This document shows positions 36,431 to 46,519 of a stretch of DNA of 64,000 nucleotides, one piece after another; positions within the stretch are counted from its first letter, which is position 1; every line of letters starts with the position of its first letter. The DNA comes from Hyphomicrobiales bacterium. Its GTDB lineage: Bacteria; Pseudomonadota; Alphaproteobacteria; Rhizobiales; Beijerinckiaceae. The DNA lies in the NCBI GenBank assembly GCA_028290285.1, contig JAQGKD010000117.1:20582-84581 (forward strand), given 5' to 3'. Both the position numbers and the translations under genes were made by a program. The notes beneath the pieces are model-generated. The model searched no databases and was not told the origin of the DNA. It was given only the letters and a program-made list of their open reading frames with translations.

Positions 36431-38257
36431 TCAGCCGATGACTTCCTTGGTACGGCTCATGCGCTTGCGATCGTTGGGATCGAGGTATGTTTTGCGCAGG
36501 CGGACGGACTTCGGTGTCACTTCGACCAGCTCGTCGTCTTCGATATAAGCCAGCGCCTTTTCCAATGTCATGCGGATCGGCGGCGTGAGACGAACGGCCT
36601 CGTCCTTGCCGGCGGCGCGCACGTTGGTGAGCTGCTTGCCCTTGAGCACGTTGATCTCGAGGTCGTTGTCGCGGGTATGTTCGCCCACGATCATGCCGCG
36701 ATAGACCTTCCAGCCGGGCTCGATCATCATCGGGCCGCGATCTTCGAGCTTCCACATGGCGTAGGTGACAGCTTCACCGGCTTCGTTCGAGATGAGCACG
36801 CCGTTGCGACGTCCGGCTATCTCGCCCTTATATTCCGAGTAGTTGTGGAACAACCGGTTCATGATGGCGGTGCCGCGCGTATCTGTCAGCAATTCGCCCT
36901 GATATCCGATCAGGCCGCGCGTAGGTGCGTGGAAGACGAGCCGCAGACGATTGCCGCCCGACGGACGCATCTCGATCATGTCAGCTTTGCGCTCGGACAT
37001 CTTCTGCACGACGACGCCGGAATGCTCCTCGTCCACGTCGATGACGACTTCCTCGATCGGCTCCAGCAGGGCGCCCGTCTCCGGGTCCTTCTGGAACACG
37101 ACTTTCGGACGCGACACGCCGAGTTCGAAGCCTTCACGACGCATCTGCTCGATCAGAATGGCGAGCTGCAATTCGCCGCGGCCCGAAACGATATAGGCGT
37201 CGGACTTGGGCGCGGCGTCGACACGCAGCGCTACGTTGCCTTCGGCTTCCTTGAACAAACGGTCACGAATGACGCGGCTGGTCACCTTGTCGCCTTCGGT
37301 GCCCGCGAGCGGCGAGTCGTTGACCATGAAGGTCATGGACAGCGTCGGCGGGTCGATCGGCTGAGCCTGGAGGGGCTCGGTGACTTCGGGCACGCACATC
37401 GTATCGGCGACGTTGAACTTGGAGAGACCCGCGATGGCTACGATGTCGCCAGCTTCAGCTTCTTCCACCGGAACACGCTCGATGCCGCGGAACGCCAGGA
37501 TCTTGGAGACGCGGCCTTGCTCGACGATATTGCCAAGACGGTCGAGAACCTTGACCGACTGGTTCGGCTTGATGCTGCCCGCGAAGATGCGGCCAGTTAC
37601 GAGACGTCCGAGATAGGGGTTGGCTTCAAGAAGGGTTCCGAGCATGCGGAACTTGCCTTCTTCAATGCGGGGCTCGGGCACATGCTTCACGACGAGGTCG
37701 AACAGCGGCGCCATGGCCTGGTCCTGCGGACCCTCGGGGGAGTCGGCCATCCAGCCCTGCTTTGCCGATCCATAGATGATCGGGAAGTCGAGCTGTTCGT
37801 CCGTCGCGTCGAGCGCCGCGAAGAGGTCGAACACTTCATTGATGACTTCGCTCGGACGGGAGTCCTGCTTGTCCACCTTGTTGATGCAGACGATCGGACG
37901 CAGTCCAATCTTCAGAGCCTTGCCGACGACGAACTTCGTCTGCGGCATCGGGCCTTCTGCTGCGTCGACAAGCACGATCGCGCCGTCCACCATTGACAGG
38001 ATGCGCTCGACCTCACCGCCGAAATCGGCGTGGCCCGGGGTGTCAACGATGTTGATGCGGACATCCTTCCAGACGATGGATGTCGCCTTGGCAAGGATGG
38101 TGATTCCGCGTTCCTTTTCGAGGTCGTTGGAATCCATCACGCGTTCCGCGACGCGCTGGTTGTCGCGGAAGGCACCGGACTGGCGAAGGAGTTGATCGAC
38201 GAGCGTGGTCTTGCCGTGGTCGACGTGGGCAATAATAGCGATGTTACGCAGTTTCAT
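36431..38257 (-). CDS. typA: GTP-binding protein TypA/BipA
   Basis: A ribosome-associated translational GTPase (608 aa) involved in stress adaptation and 50S assembly. G-motifs: [12 protein letters not shown] (P-loop, about residues 10-21), the switch segment [21 protein letters not shown] and [13 protein letters not shown]-like domains III and V and the TypA-specific C-terminal domain follow, with [21 protein letters not shown], written here as [12 protein letters not shown]. Length is typical. A strong terminator follows 30 bases after the stop. It lies downstream of argG across 230 bp. Confidence 0.97.
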   Translation of the reverse strand: MKLRNIAIIAHVDHGKTTLVDQLLRQSGAFRDNQRVAERVMDSNDLEKERGITILAKATSIVWKDVRINIVDTPGHADFGGEVERILSMVDGAIVLVDAAEGPMPQTKFVVGKALKIGLRPIVCINKVDKQDSRPSEVINEVFDLFAALDATDEQLDFPIIYGSAKQGWMADSPEGPQDQAMAPLFDLVVKHVPEPRIEEGKFRMLGTLLEANPYLGRLVTGRIFAGSIKPNQSVKVLDRLGNIVEQGRVSKILAFRGIERVPVEEAEAGDIVAIAGLSKFNVADTMCVPEVTEPLQAQPIDPPTLSMTFMVNDSPLAGTEGDKVTSRVIRDRLFKEAEGNVALRVDAAPKSDAYIVSGRGELQLAILIEQMRREGFELGVSRPKVVFQKDPETGALLEPIEEVVIDVDEEHSGVVVQKMSERKADMIEMRPSGGNRLRLVFHAPTRGLIGYQGELLTDTRGTAIMNRLFHNYSEYKGEIAGRRNGVLISNEAGEAVTYAMWKLEDRGPMMIEPGWKVYRGMIVGEHTRDNDLEINVLKGKQLTNVRAAGKDEAVRLTPPIRMTLEKALAYIEDDELVEVTPKSVRLRKTYLDPNDRKRMSRTKEVIG

Positions 38258-38454
38258 GGGTCTGCCGAGGTTCGGATCTGCGCCGCGGGCGATCCGTGGC
38301 GGACATGTCGAGATGATCGGACCCAGTCTTTAGACCGGGACGGGAAAACTCGAGATCTGGGAAAAGGGACGGCTCAACGCCGCACTTGTTGCGGTGCATA
38401 CACGAAAGCAGCGCGTTTGGGAACCCATTACGCATGCCTTCGCGTGGCGAGGAC

Positions 38455-38475
38455 GGCCCCGCCGGGAGCGGGGCC
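38455..38475 (-). other. G+C-rich hairpin after argG
   Basis: GGCCCCGC pairs with GCGGGGCC around a 5-base loop, 12 bases beyond the argG stop. No T run follows on the minus strand, so termination is only a possibility. Nothing else was recognised in the 230 bp between argG and typA. Confidence 0.35.
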
Positions 38476-38487
38476 CTAAAGGAAGCG

Positions 38488-39729
38488 TCAGCTGCCGACC
38501 GTGCGACGGTTACGCTTGGCGAGGGTGCGCAGGCGCAGGGCGTTCAGCTTGATGAAGCCCGCCGCATCGCGATGGTCATAGGCGACCGCGCCTTCCTCGA
38601 ATGTGACGAGGTCCTGATCGTAGAGCGAATAGGGGCTCTCGCGTCCCACCACCCAGGCGGAGCCCTTGAAGAGCTTCAGGCGAACCCGGCCGCTCACGAA
38701 TTCCTGGCTCTTGTCGATCAGCACCTGAAGCATTTCACGCTCGGGCGAGAACCAGAAGCCGTTATAGATCAGCTCGGCATATTTCGGCATCAACTCGTCC
38801 TTGAGATGCGCCGCGCCCCGGTCGAGCGTGATGGATTCAATGCCGCGGTGGGCGAAATAGAGAATGGTTCCCCCCGGCGTCTCGTACATGCCGCGCGACT
38901 TCATGCCCACGAACCGGTTCTCGACGAGATCGAGACGGCCGATGCCATTGTCGTGGCCGTACTTGTTGAGGGCTGTCAGGAGGGTCGCCGGCGACATTTT
39001 CTCGCCGTTGATCGCCACAGCATCGCCGCGCTCGAAATCCACCGTGATGTAGGTCGGCGTGTCCGGCGCATCTTCGGGGCTGATGGTGCGGGAATAGACG
39101 TAGTCGGGCGTTTCGAGCGAGGGATCCTCAAGCACCTTGCCTTCGGAGGAGGCGTGCAGGAGGTTTGCGTCGACCGAGAAGGGCGCATCGCCGCGCTTGT
39201 CCTTGGCGATCGGAATCTGGTTCGCCTCGGCGAATTCGATTAGGGACGTGCGCGAGGTCAGGTCCCATTCACGCCAGGGCGCGATCACCTTGATGTCGGG
39301 CTCGAGCGCATAATAGCTGAGTTCGAAGCGGACCTGATCGTTGCCCTTGCCAGTGGCCCCATGGGAGACGGCGTCGGCGCCGACGCGGCGCGCGATCTCG
39401 ATCTGCCGCTTGGCGATCAGTGGGCGCGCGATACTCGTGCCGAGCAGATAAAGGCCTTCGTACTGCGCATTGGCCCGGAACATCGGGAACACGTAGTCGC
39501 GCACGAATTCCTCGCGCAAGTCCTCGATGAAAATATGCTCTGGCTTGATGCCGAGCAACTCCGCCTTCTTGCGGGCCGGCTCCAGCTCTTCGCCTTGGCC
39601 GAGGTCGGCGGTGAAGGTCACGACCTCGCAGCCATAGGTGGTCTGAAGCCATTTCAAAATGATCGACGTGTCGAGGCCGCCGGAGTAAGCGAGGACGACG
39701 CGTTTGATATCGGGACGTGATGTGGACAT
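38488..39729 (-). CDS. argG: argininosuccinate synthase
   Basis: Joins citrulline and aspartate with ATP to form argininosuccinate in arginine synthesis. The 413-aa protein has the N-type ATP pyrophosphatase P-loop [14 protein letters not shown] near residue 12, and the citrulline/aspartate contacts in [14 protein letters not shown] and [18 protein letters not shown], given here in part. The ATG at 39729 is chosen because the family begins about six residues before the P-loop strand; the frame is open to 39894, but that part is unconserved. The PAP2 gene lies 61 bp upstream on the same strand. Confidence 0.97.
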   Translation of the reverse strand: MSTSRPDIKRVVLAYSGGLDTSIILKWLQTTYGCEVVTFTADLGQGEELEPARKKAELLGIKPEHIFIEDLREEFVRDYVFPMFRANAQYEGLYLLGTSIARPLIAKRQIEIARRVGADAVSHGATGKGNDQVRFELSYYALEPDIKVIAPWREWDLTSRTSLIEFAEANQIPIAKDKRGDAPFSVDANLLHASSEGKVLEDPSLETPDYVYSRTISPEDAPDTPTYITVDFERGDAVAINGEKMSPATLLTALNKYGHDNGIGRLDLVENRFVGMKSRGMYETPGGTILYFAHRGIESITLDRGAAHLKDELMPKYAELIYNGFWFSPEREMLQVLIDKSQEFVSGRVRLKLFKGSAWVVGRESPYSLYDQDLVTFEEGAVAYDHRDAAGFIKLNALRLRTLAKRNRRTVGS

Positions 39730-39790
39730 TTGAGCTGCTCTGGACGTCGCAGGACAGGGAGGCGGGTACGCCCCGCCGGATCGGCGCGGA

Positions 39791-40522
39791 CTATAGAGGC
39801 GCGATGTCGCCGCGCAAGTCGGGATCGCGGACCAAGCCCTCCCCGGCTTCTTTCGGCACGGGCCGGCCGCCAAACAGGAGACGGTAGCAGCCAAGCACGA
39901 TGAGGATTGTCAGCAAGGCCGAGATCAGGCTGTCCGACAGGTAATGCCCGCCGAACGCCATCCGCAGGCCAGCCACTGCCGTGCCGAAGACCAGGGCGGC
40001 AGCAACCGCCGGCACGCGGATTGAGGGGGGAGTGAGGAGGGCTGGCGCGAGGGTCCAGAATGCCGAGGACGCTTCGCCAGACACGAAGGAGCAATTGCGC
40101 ATGCACCCGCCGTCGAATCGATACCAGGGCCGGAACGCGAGCTTGCCGCCCAGTTCTTCGGTCTGGACCGGACGCGGCCGATGGGAATTGTCCTTAAGGA
40201 CCGTATTGACGAGTAGGCCGGGACCAATGGCCAGGGTCAGCGCGAGAAAAAAGACGGCGCGCCCGCCCGGAAGCCGGAAACGGTGAAAGCCGGCCGTGCG
40301 CGCAATCCAGCCGATCACCGTGCCCGCAAAAAGCCCGAATGGAACGATGTACCCGGCCTTGCGTAGAAATTCACCGGCTGGAGTTGCACCGATGAAGGCT
40401 CCAGATGCGTTGACGAACAAACGCGCTGCCGTGAGGTCCAAATCCGGCCGCAGCCAGAATGTCGCCCCGGTGAGGAGAAGGAGGCCCAGCGCGATGATGA
40501 ATCCGAGGCGTTGCACGAGCAT
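39791..40522 (-). CDS. PAP2-superfamily membrane phosphatase
   Basis: An inner-membrane lipid phosphatase of 243 aa with about six hydrophobic helices. The three PAP2 motifs are visible: KDNSHRPRP (KX6RP), CSFVSGEAS (usually PSGH) and [13 protein letters not shown] (RX5HX3D). The middle motif has Glu in place of the usual His, a variant seen in some alphaproteobacterial members. Substrate could be undecaprenyl pyrophosphate, lipid A or phosphatidylglycerophosphate; sequence does not decide. The ATG at 40522 has ACAGGA just before it and is preferred to a start at 40657, which would intrude toward the divergent gene. Confidence 0.85.
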   Translation of the reverse strand: MLVQRLGFIIALGLLLLTGATFWLRPDLDLTAARLFVNASGAFIGATPAGEFLRKAGYIVPFGLFAGTVIGWIARTAGFHRFRLPGGRAVFFLALTLAIGPGLLVNTVLKDNSHRPRPVQTEELGGKLAFRPWYRFDGGCMRNCSFVSGEASSAFWTLAPALLTPPSIRVPAVAAALVFGTAVAGLRMAFGGHYLSDSLISALLTILIVLGCYRLLFGGRPVPKEAGEGLVRDPDLRGDIAPL

Positions 40523-40619
40523 TCCTGTCACAGCCGTCAAAGAAAATCCGACAAGCTGGAGCACGGCAGGGCTGCAGCTGGTATGTCTCGTTCTATTAGC
40601 CGGAGCGATGTGAGAGAAG

Positions 40620-41216
40620 ATGACAAGCGTCGATTTCTGGTACGACTTTGCCAGCACCTACTCCTATCCGTCGGCCATGCGGATCGAAAAGCTGGCGGCC
40701 GAGCGCGATCTGGCGGTCGTCTGGCGGCCATTTCTGCTCGGGTCCATCTTCGCCGAGCAAGGATGGCGGAACTCGCCTTTCAACCTGTTCCCCAACAAGG
40801 GCCGCTACATGTGGCGCGATCTCGAGCGCACATGCGCCCGCTACGATCTCCCCTTCAATCGCCCCGACCCCTTCCCTCAGAACAGTCTTCTGGCGATTCG
40901 GACGGCTCTGGCGCTGGACGAGGCGCGGCGCCCTGAATTTTCGCGTGCGGTGTTCCGGGCCGAGTTCGAGTTTGGCAAGGCGATCGCCGAGCGCTCCACG
41001 CTCGCGGAAATTCTGACGGGAATGGATCTCCACGCGTCTGCCGTGATCGAGGACGCCGCGCTGCCCGCCGTGAAACAGAAGCTGAAAACCGAGGGCGATG
41101 CGGCCAAGCGGCTCGGGGTCTTTGGTGCGCCCATGCTCGTCACCGATGAAGGTGAGCTGTTCTGGGGTCATGACAGACTGGAGGAAGGGCTCGACTGGGC
41201 CGTGGGACGGAGGTAG
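40620..41216 (+). CDS. 2-hydroxychromene-2-carboxylate isomerase-like (DsbA/GST-kappa fold)
   Basis: A 198-aa thioredoxin-fold protein of the HCCA isomerase family. The start VDFWYDFASTYSYPSA is the family pattern; the Ser in this region replaces the DsbA active-site Cys and binds glutathione in the family. GVFGAPMLVTDEGELFWGHDRL is the conserved C-terminal segment, here in part as GVFGAPM and FWGHDRL. In naphthalene degraders it isomerises 2-hydroxychromene-2-carboxylate; no aromatic pathway genes lie here, so a general glutathione-dependent role is likely. It is divergent from the PAP2 gene. Confidence 0.88.
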   Translation: MTSVDFWYDFASTYSYPSAMRIEKLAAERDLAVVWRPFLLGSIFAEQGWRNSPFNLFPNKGRYMWRDLERTCARYDLPFNRPDPFPQNSLLAIRTALALDEARRPEFSRAVFRAEFEFGKAIAERSTLAEILTGMDLHASAVIEDAALPAVKQKLKTEGDAAKRLGVFGAPMLVTDEGELFWGHDRLEEGLDWAVGRR

Positions 41217-41265
41217 CCGACGTTTGCGGCTTGCGGGTCGGGGCTCGCCTGCCTAGTTTGCGCCC

Positions 41266-42048
41266 ATGGCATTGTCATCCGAGGAAATCGAGCGCTACGC
41301 GCGTCACATCGTGCTGATGGGCGTAGGGGGGCCGGGGCAGCAGAGGCTGAAGGCCGCCCGCGTGCTGGTCATTGGCGCCGGTGGCCTGGGCTCACCCGTC
41401 CTGCAATATTTAGCAGCAGCGGGCATCGGACGGCTCGGCATCGTCGATGACGATGAGGTCTCCCTATCCAACCTTCAACGCCAGGTACTGCACGGAACCG
41501 ATGATCTTGGCCGCCTCAAGGTAGACAGCGCGGCGGAGGCGATCGCGCGTCTCAACCCCCATGTCGAGGTGACGAAGCATCTGCTGCGGCTCGATGCCGA
41601 CAACGCCCGCGAGCTCGTGCGCGATTACGACTTGGTCGCCGATGGTTCGGATAATTTCGAAACGCGCTACGCGGTTTCGGATGCCTGCTTCCACGAGCGC
41701 AAGCCGCTGGTGACGGCGGCGGTGGGCACCTTCGACGCTTCGCTCACGACCTTGCGGCCATTCGAAGTCGCAACGTCCGGCACCCCCAATCCGACTTATC
41801 GCTGCCTGTTCCCGGAGCCGCCTCCCGCTGGTCTTGTGCCTGCATGCGCGGAGGCCGGCGTGCTCGGCGCGCTCACGGGCATGGTCGGCGCCATGATGGC
41901 GCTCGAGATCATCCGCGAGATCGTAGGCTTCGGCGAAGGTCTCGTCGGACGCCTGCTGCTGATGGACACACGCGCCATGCGGTTCGAGACTGTTCGATAT
42001 GGCTGGGATCCGGAGAACCCGCTGAACGGCAATGTGAATTCGATGTAA
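41266..42048 (+). CDS. moeB: MoeB/ThiF-family adenylyltransferase
   Basis: An E1-like enzyme of 260 aa that adenylates the C-terminus of MoaD- or ThiS-type sulfur carriers. The nucleotide loop is VIGAGGLGSPVLQYL near residue 36; NLQRQVLH holds the essential Arg, and the DGSDNFETR segment carries the Mg-binding Asp. The two CxxC pairs that bind zinc in E. coli MoeB are absent: one Cys remains in YRCLFPE and another in VPACAEAGV. This zinc-less form is shared by some relatives. MoeB, ThiF or HesA roles cannot be told apart without neighbours. Confidence 0.87.
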   Translation: MALSSEEIERYARHIVLMGVGGPGQQRLKAARVLVIGAGGLGSPVLQYLAAAGIGRLGIVDDDEVSLSNLQRQVLHGTDDLGRLKVDSAAEAIARLNPHVEVTKHLLRLDADNARELVRDYDLVADGSDNFETRYAVSDACFHERKPLVTAAVGTFDASLTTLRPFEVATSGTPNPTYRCLFPEPPPAGLVPACAEAGVLGALTGMVGAMMALEIIREIVGFGEGLVGRLLLMDTRAMRFETVRYGWDPENPLNGNVNSM

Positions 42049-42105
42049 TTTCACCCGCTGTACACACTCTTGTCCACAGGTCGTGCACAGGGTTTCGCAC
42101 AGGTT

Positions 42106-43587
42106 CTATCGAAATGGCGGTTCGTCGAAACTGCGCAATTTGCGTGAGTGGAGGGTCTCCACCTGCTGTTTCAGAATGCCAATCGCGGCCAGCCCGATCT
42201 GAAGATGCTCGCTGACCGACTTCTCATAAAAGGCGCTCGCGGCACCAGGCAGTTTGATTTCGCCGTGCAGTGGCTTGTCCGACACACAGAGCAACGTTCC
42301 ATAGGGCACGCGCATGCGGAAGCCTTGCGTTGCGATCGTGCCTGATTCCATGTCGACGGCGATGGCGCGGGACATGTTGATGCGCCGCCGCTCCTGGCTC
42401 CAGCGAAGCTCCCAGTTGCGGTCGTCGTAAGTCACGACCGTGCCCGTGCGCAGCCGTCCTTTGAGGGCTTCCCCGCTTTCACCGGTGACGGCGACCGCCG
42501 CCTGCTGAAGTGCGACCTGCACTTCTGCCAGGGCCGGAATCGGCACGCCGGTAGGCACGGCTTTGTCCAGAATGCGGTCCTCCCGAAGGTAGGCATGCGC
42601 CAGCACATAATCGCCGATCTTCTGCGACTCTCGCAGGCCGCCGCAATGCCCGACCATCAGCCAGCAATGCGGACGCAGCACGGCGAGATGATCGGTGATG
42701 TTCTTGGCGTTGGCGGGCCCGACCCCGATGTTGACCAGCGTCACACCCTGTCCGTTCGCGGTGGTCACGTGATAGGCGGGCATCTGGAAACGATGCCACG
42801 GTGCCGAGGCTGCGATGGCCTTCGCCTCTGCGTCGCTCATGCTCGCGTCGATGATGATGCCGCCCGGCAGGATCAGGGTTTCATAGGACCCGTCAGCCCG
42901 AATCTGCTGCAGGCCCCAGGCGATGAACTGATCGACGTATCGATGATAATTGGTAAGCAGGATCCACGGCTGCATGCTGCGCCAGTCAGTGCCGGTATAA
43001 TGCACGAGGCGGCGGAGGGAATAGTCGACGCGAACCGCATCGAACAGCGACAGCGGACGTGGTGTGGCTCGACGGTATTCCCAAAGCCCATCCGCGATTT
43101 CGTCGCCAACTTCGGAGAGGAGCGGGACGGGAAAATGCCGCGCGAGTTCAGCCGCGCTACTGCCGCCCATGGCGAGTTCGTCGCCTTGCTCGAACACGTA
43201 CGGGTAGGGAATCTCCTGCGGGCTTGTCCCCACTTCCAGTGTCGCCCCGAATTCCTCCGCGAGCGGGCGCAATTGCTCCAGCAGGTAGGTCCGAAAGGCC
43301 TCCGGATGAGTGATCGTGGTTTTGTACAGACCCGCGGTGGGAAATTTCGCGAAGGCGCGTCGCGTCGGCGCGGTCGCTCCTTGCGGCGCGTAGGTGACGC
43401 GCAGTTCGGGATAGCGAAATTGCGCCCGTGTGGCTGCGTCGGGAATGCTGCCGGTTTCGAAGAAATCGGCCAGCGCCGCGCGCAAGGCCAGTACCGCCGC
43501 CGCATGCCGCCGCTCCAACTCGACGACTGCCTCCTCGGGCGTGTCCATGGCGCGGAAATCGGTGGGACTCAGAATCGGCACTGGCAT
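42106..43587 (-). CDS. amn: AMP nucleosidase
   Basis: Splits AMP to adenine and ribose-5-phosphate, adjusting adenylate pools (493 aa, the family length). The N-terminal regulatory domain (about 1-180) is followed by a nucleoside-phosphorylase-type catalytic domain (about 270-480). It includes LVNIGVGPANAKNITDHLAVLRPHCWLMVGHCGG, recognisable as IGVGPANAKNITDH, and the later VDMESGTIATQGFRM, which holds the ribose-binding MES. GAGGGGAG lies right before the ATG at 43587, settling the start. It converges on moeB with a 57-bp gap. Confidence 0.94.
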   Translation of the reverse strand: MPVPILSPTDFRAMDTPEEAVVELERRHAAAVLALRAALADFFETGSIPDAATRAQFRYPELRVTYAPQGATAPTRRAFAKFPTAGLYKTTITHPEAFRTYLLEQLRPLAEEFGATLEVGTSPQEIPYPYVFEQGDELAMGGSSAAELARHFPVPLLSEVGDEIADGLWEYRRATPRPLSLFDAVRVDYSLRRLVHYTGTDWRSMQPWILLTNYHRYVDQFIAWGLQQIRADGSYETLILPGGIIIDASMSDAEAKAIAASAPWHRFQMPAYHVTTANGQGVTLVNIGVGPANAKNITDHLAVLRPHCWLMVGHCGGLRESQKIGDYVLAHAYLREDRILDKAVPTGVPIPALAEVQVALQQAAVAVTGESGEALKGRLRTGTVVTYDDRNWELRWSQERRRINMSRAIAVDMESGTIATQGFRMRVPYGTLLCVSDKPLHGEIKLPGAASAFYEKSVSEHLQIGLAAIGILKQQVETLHSRKLRSFDEPPFR

Positions 43588-43739
43588 CTCCCCTCAGTGG
43601 AGTGACAATCTAGGGACTTCCGAGACCCGCGACCAGTTGCAAAGGGCGGAGCCACGCTTCGCAGACGGGGCTTGGCTTGAAGCCGGAGGGGCCATGCTTT
43701 ATCCCTAACCGCGAGAACAATTTTGGGGAGGGTAGTCGC

Positions 43740-44264
43740 ATGTCTTTGTCGCTCAACCAGGCAACAACACCGGTCCTGCTGCAGATGCTCGGGAGCCTTT
43801 CCGGGCTTTGCGATAAGGCTGCGGCGCATTGCGCCGAAAAGAAGATCGATCCCACGGCTTTGTTGACCGCCCGGCTTTATCCCAACATGTTCACCTTCCA
43901 GAAGCAGGTGCAGGTTGCGACCGATTGGGCGCGCAACACGGCTGGCCGCCTCGCCGGTGTCGAGGCGCCGAAATTGGCCGACGACGAAAAAAGCTTCGAC
44001 GATCTGAAAGCCCGAATCGCGACAGCTATCGCCTTCGTGCAGGGCATCGACGGCGCGGCGATCGACGCGGGCGCTGACAAGGAGATCAGCTGGATGGCGG
44101 GCCCGAACAAGCGTGCGATGCAGGGGTCGGATTTCGCCCTTCACCAGGCTCTCCCGCAATTCTTCTTCCACGTCACCAGCGCCTACGCGATCCTGCGCCA
44201 CAATGGCGTGGAACTCGCCAAGCGCGACTTCATGGGCGACGTTCCGCGCATGAAGACGCTCTGA
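43740..44264 (+). CDS. DUF1993 family protein
   Basis: A 174-aa protein of the DUF1993 family, a helical DinB-like fold of unknown function. Recognisable family segments are LARLYPNMFTFQKQVQ-like (here LLTARLYPNMFTFQKQV), AKLADDEKSF and the C-terminal HVTSAYAILRHNGVELAKRDFMG in pieces. A GGGGAGGG stretch precedes the ATG at 43740; the frame extends to 43677 but the extra residues are unconserved. It lies 28 bp before the ridA-like gene and is probably cotranscribed with it. Confidence 0.82.
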   Translation: MSLSLNQATTPVLLQMLGSLSGLCDKAAAHCAEKKIDPTALLTARLYPNMFTFQKQVQVATDWARNTAGRLAGVEAPKLADDEKSFDDLKARIATAIAFVQGIDGAAIDAGADKEISWMAGPNKRAMQGSDFALHQALPQFFFHVTSAYAILRHNGVELAKRDFMGDVPRMKTL

Positions 44265-44292
44265 TTTCAACGCAGCACATACGAGGATCTTC

Positions 44293-44643
44293 ATGACCAT
44301 CAAGCGTATCGGCCCCGGCGCCCGCATGAGCAAGGCCGTGGTTCACGGCAACACGGTTTATCTGGCTGGACAGGTTGCGGACAAGGCGGCCGGCGCCAGC
44401 GTCGGCGAACAGACGCAGGAAATCGTCGGCATCATCGACGCCCTGCTGGCGGAAGCCGGGACGGACAAGACGAAGATCCTCTCGACCACGATCTGGCTCG
44501 CCGACATGAGCACGTTCCCGGAGATGAATGCTGTCTGGGATACGTGGGTCGTGCAGGGTCATACGCCCGCGCGCGCGACAGTGGAGGCCCGTCTCGCCGC
44601 TCCGCAATACAAGGTCGAGATCGCAGTCATCGCCGCGATCTGA
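44293..44643 (+). CDS. RidA/YjgF/YER057c family protein
   Basis: A 116-aa trimeric chorismate-mutase-like protein. Members deaminate reactive enamine/imine intermediates. Family segments visible are VYLAGQVAD, the GEQTQEIVGIIDALLAEAG helix and the C-terminal Arg-Glu region ARATVEARLAAPQYKVEI, with the Arg equivalent to RidA Arg105 in PARATVEAR. Subfamily assignment is uncertain: several Rid groups have altered substrates. It stands between DUF1993 and an aldolase, all in one direction with short gaps. Confidence 0.88.
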   Translation: MTIKRIGPGARMSKAVVHGNTVYLAGQVADKAAGASVGEQTQEIVGIIDALLAEAGTDKTKILSTTIWLADMSTFPEMNAVWDTWVVQGHTPARATVEARLAAPQYKVEIAVIAAI

Positions 44644-44727
44644 AAGTCTTCGATATATTTCCTCCACGGGCCCGCGCCGGTGGAGGAAATCCACTATTCC
44701 AAGAAAAACCAATCACCGGGAGGGCGC

Positions 44728-45426
44728 ATGACGCGCGACGAAGCCAAGCAGAAACTGGTCGCTGGCGGCCACATCCTTGCGGCCGAGGGCCAGGGCGACC
44801 TGACGCGCGGACACATTTCCGTGCGTCTGCCTGACGATGCCTCGCGCTTCTACATGAAGCCGCATTCGTTCGGCTTCGATGAGATGACCGTCGATAATCT
44901 GGTCACCTGCGATCTTGAGGGCGAAAAGGTGGAAGGCTGGGCCCCGCGCCACAGCGAGGTTTATATCCACTCGGAAATCTACAAGCGCCGCCCCGATATC
45001 ACCTCGATCATCCACACCCATCCGACCTATTCGGTGGCCTTCTCCGCGACGGGACGCCCCATGCTGGCGCTGAGCCAGCCGAGCGCACTTTTCGTCAAAA
45101 ACTACGGCGTCTACACCGGTTCGATCGATCTCATCCGCTCACAGGAAATGGGGAAGGGCGTCGCAGAGGCGCTGGAATCCTTCCCCGTCGTGTTCCTGAA
45201 GAACCACGGTGTCGTGGTCTGCGGAACCTCCATCGAGGAATCGGTCATCATCGCGCTGATGCTCGAGAATGCCTGCCAGATCCACATGATTGCCGAGGCT
45301 GCCGGCGAGACCGCCGGCGAATTCCCGAGCCAGGACGTCATGGCGCTGCGCAAGAAGCTCCTGAGCCCCGAGCAGCAGACCGTGAATTTCAACTATCTCA
45401 GCCGCAAGCTCGAACGTCGTCGCTGA
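44728..45426 (+). CDS. class II aldolase/adducin family protein
   Basis: A zinc-dependent aldolase-fold protein of 232 aa. The metal ligands are visible as HTH in SIIHTHPTYSVAF and a later His in LKNHGVVVCG; the acidic catalytic residue lies in RHSEVYIHSEIY. This is the fuculose-phosphate aldolase/ribulose-phosphate epimerase fold, but the substrate cannot be named. The ATG at 44728, after GGGAGGGC, is preferred over a start at 44680. It forms a run with ridA-like and oxidoreductase genes, which suggests a small catabolic route. Confidence 0.87.
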   Translation: MTRDEAKQKLVAGGHILAAEGQGDLTRGHISVRLPDDASRFYMKPHSFGFDEMTVDNLVTCDLEGEKVEGWAPRHSEVYIHSEIYKRRPDITSIIHTHPTYSVAFSATGRPMLALSQPSALFVKNYGVYTGSIDLIRSQEMGKGVAEALESFPVVFLKNHGVVVCGTSIEESVIIALMLENACQIHMIAEAAGETAGEFPSQDVMALRKKLLSPEQQTVNFNYLSRKLERRR

Positions 45427-45474
45427 AAAATAAAAAAGCGGGCTTGATCCCGCGAAAGAAACAGGGAGGGGACT

Positions 45475-46515
45475 ATGAAGGCGATCGTGATCCGCGAGTT
45501 CGGGCCGCCCGAGGTGCTGCGCTATGAGGAATTGCCGGATCCGCAGCCGCGCGCGGGCGAAATCCGCGTCGTCGTCCATGCGGCGACCGTCAATCGCGTC
45601 CTGGACGTCGCGGTCAGGCGCGGCGAACAGGCGCAGCGCGGAGTCGAGCTTCCGCTCATCCCCGGCGTCGATTGCGCCGGAGTGGTCGACGCCATTGGCC
45701 CCGGCGTCACCGTTTGGAAAGTCGGAGACCGCGTCTGCGCGGCGGGGCGCATGCCGCTCGACCCCTGCGCGGAAGGCGGCAGCGATGCCGCGGGCCGCAC
45801 CGGGATGATGGGCATCAAGCGTCCCGGCGGATTCGCGGAAAAGGTCTGCGTACCGGCCTCAGTCGCCTTCGCGCTGCCCGATGGCCTTGGATTCCACGAG
45901 GCGGCAGTTGTGATGCGTCACTGCCCGACGGCCTGGAACCTGCTCGTCAATATAGCCGCGCTGAAGGCTGGCGAATGGGCACTGATCATGGGCGCGAGCG
46001 GCAACCTCGGCAGTGTGGGCATTCAGATCGCCAAGCATGTGATTGGCGCGAAGGTCATCGCCGTGGCGGGCACCCGCGGTCGGGCCGACATGGGTCTCGC
46101 GCTGGGCGCCGACTACGCCATCGACTACGGCACGCAGGACCTGCGCGCAGAGGTGATGCGGATCACGGGCGGCAAAGGGGTCGATGTCCTCTATGACAAC
46201 ATCGCGAATCCGAAGGTGTTGCCGGACGCCTTCCATGCCATCGGCGAGAACGGGCGACTCGTCACCGCGGGCGCGCATGGCGGCCCGAACGTCATGATCG
46301 ACTTCTTCCATCTTTACGACAAGAAGATCACCATACGGGGCATGCCGGGCTCGCGTGACGCCGACCGGCCGAAGTGCTTCGCCGCAGCCGCCGAAGGCAA
46401 GATCAAGGTGCAGATCGCCCATGTGCTGCCGCTGTCACGCGCGGCCGAGGCGCATCGCATGATGGAGCGCGACCCGGGAATGGGCAAGATCGTGCTCGAC
46501 CCGAGCCTGGGCTGA
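45475..46515 (+). CDS. medium-chain dehydrogenase/reductase (quinone oxidoreductase type)
   Basis: A 346-aa MDR protein. The GroES-like N-terminal domain (about 1-130) has MKAIVIREFGPPEVL and LPLIPGVDCAGVVDAIGPGV; the Rossmann domain has GASGNLGSVGIQIAK near residue 178. The Cys/His ligands of catalytic-zinc alcohol dehydrogenases are not arranged in the usual GHE pattern, so a zinc-free quinone oxidoreductase-like enzyme using NADPH is more likely. It follows the aldolase by 48 bp after an AGGGAGGGG ribosome-binding site and ends the run; the XRE-receiver gene converges on it. Confidence 0.88.
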   Translation: MKAIVIREFGPPEVLRYEELPDPQPRAGEIRVVVHAATVNRVLDVAVRRGEQAQRGVELPLIPGVDCAGVVDAIGPGVTVWKVGDRVCAAGRMPLDPCAEGGSDAAGRTGMMGIKRPGGFAEKVCVPASVAFALPDGLGFHEAAVVMRHCPTAWNLLVNIAALKAGEWALIMGASGNLGSVGIQIAKHVIGAKVIAVAGTRGRADMGLALGADYAIDYGTQDLRAEVMRITGGKGVDVLYDNIANPKVLPDAFHAIGENGRLVTAGAHGGPNVMIDFFHLYDKKITIRGMPGSRDADRPKCFAAAAEGKIKVQIAHVLPLSRAAEAHRMMERDPGMGKIVLDPSLG

Positions 46516-46519
46516 GCTT

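Noticed and set aside
42070..42078. Single DnaA-box-like TTGTCCACA between moeB and amn
   Set aside because: One isolated site in a convergent spacer without neighbours or an AT-rich element; chance is likely.
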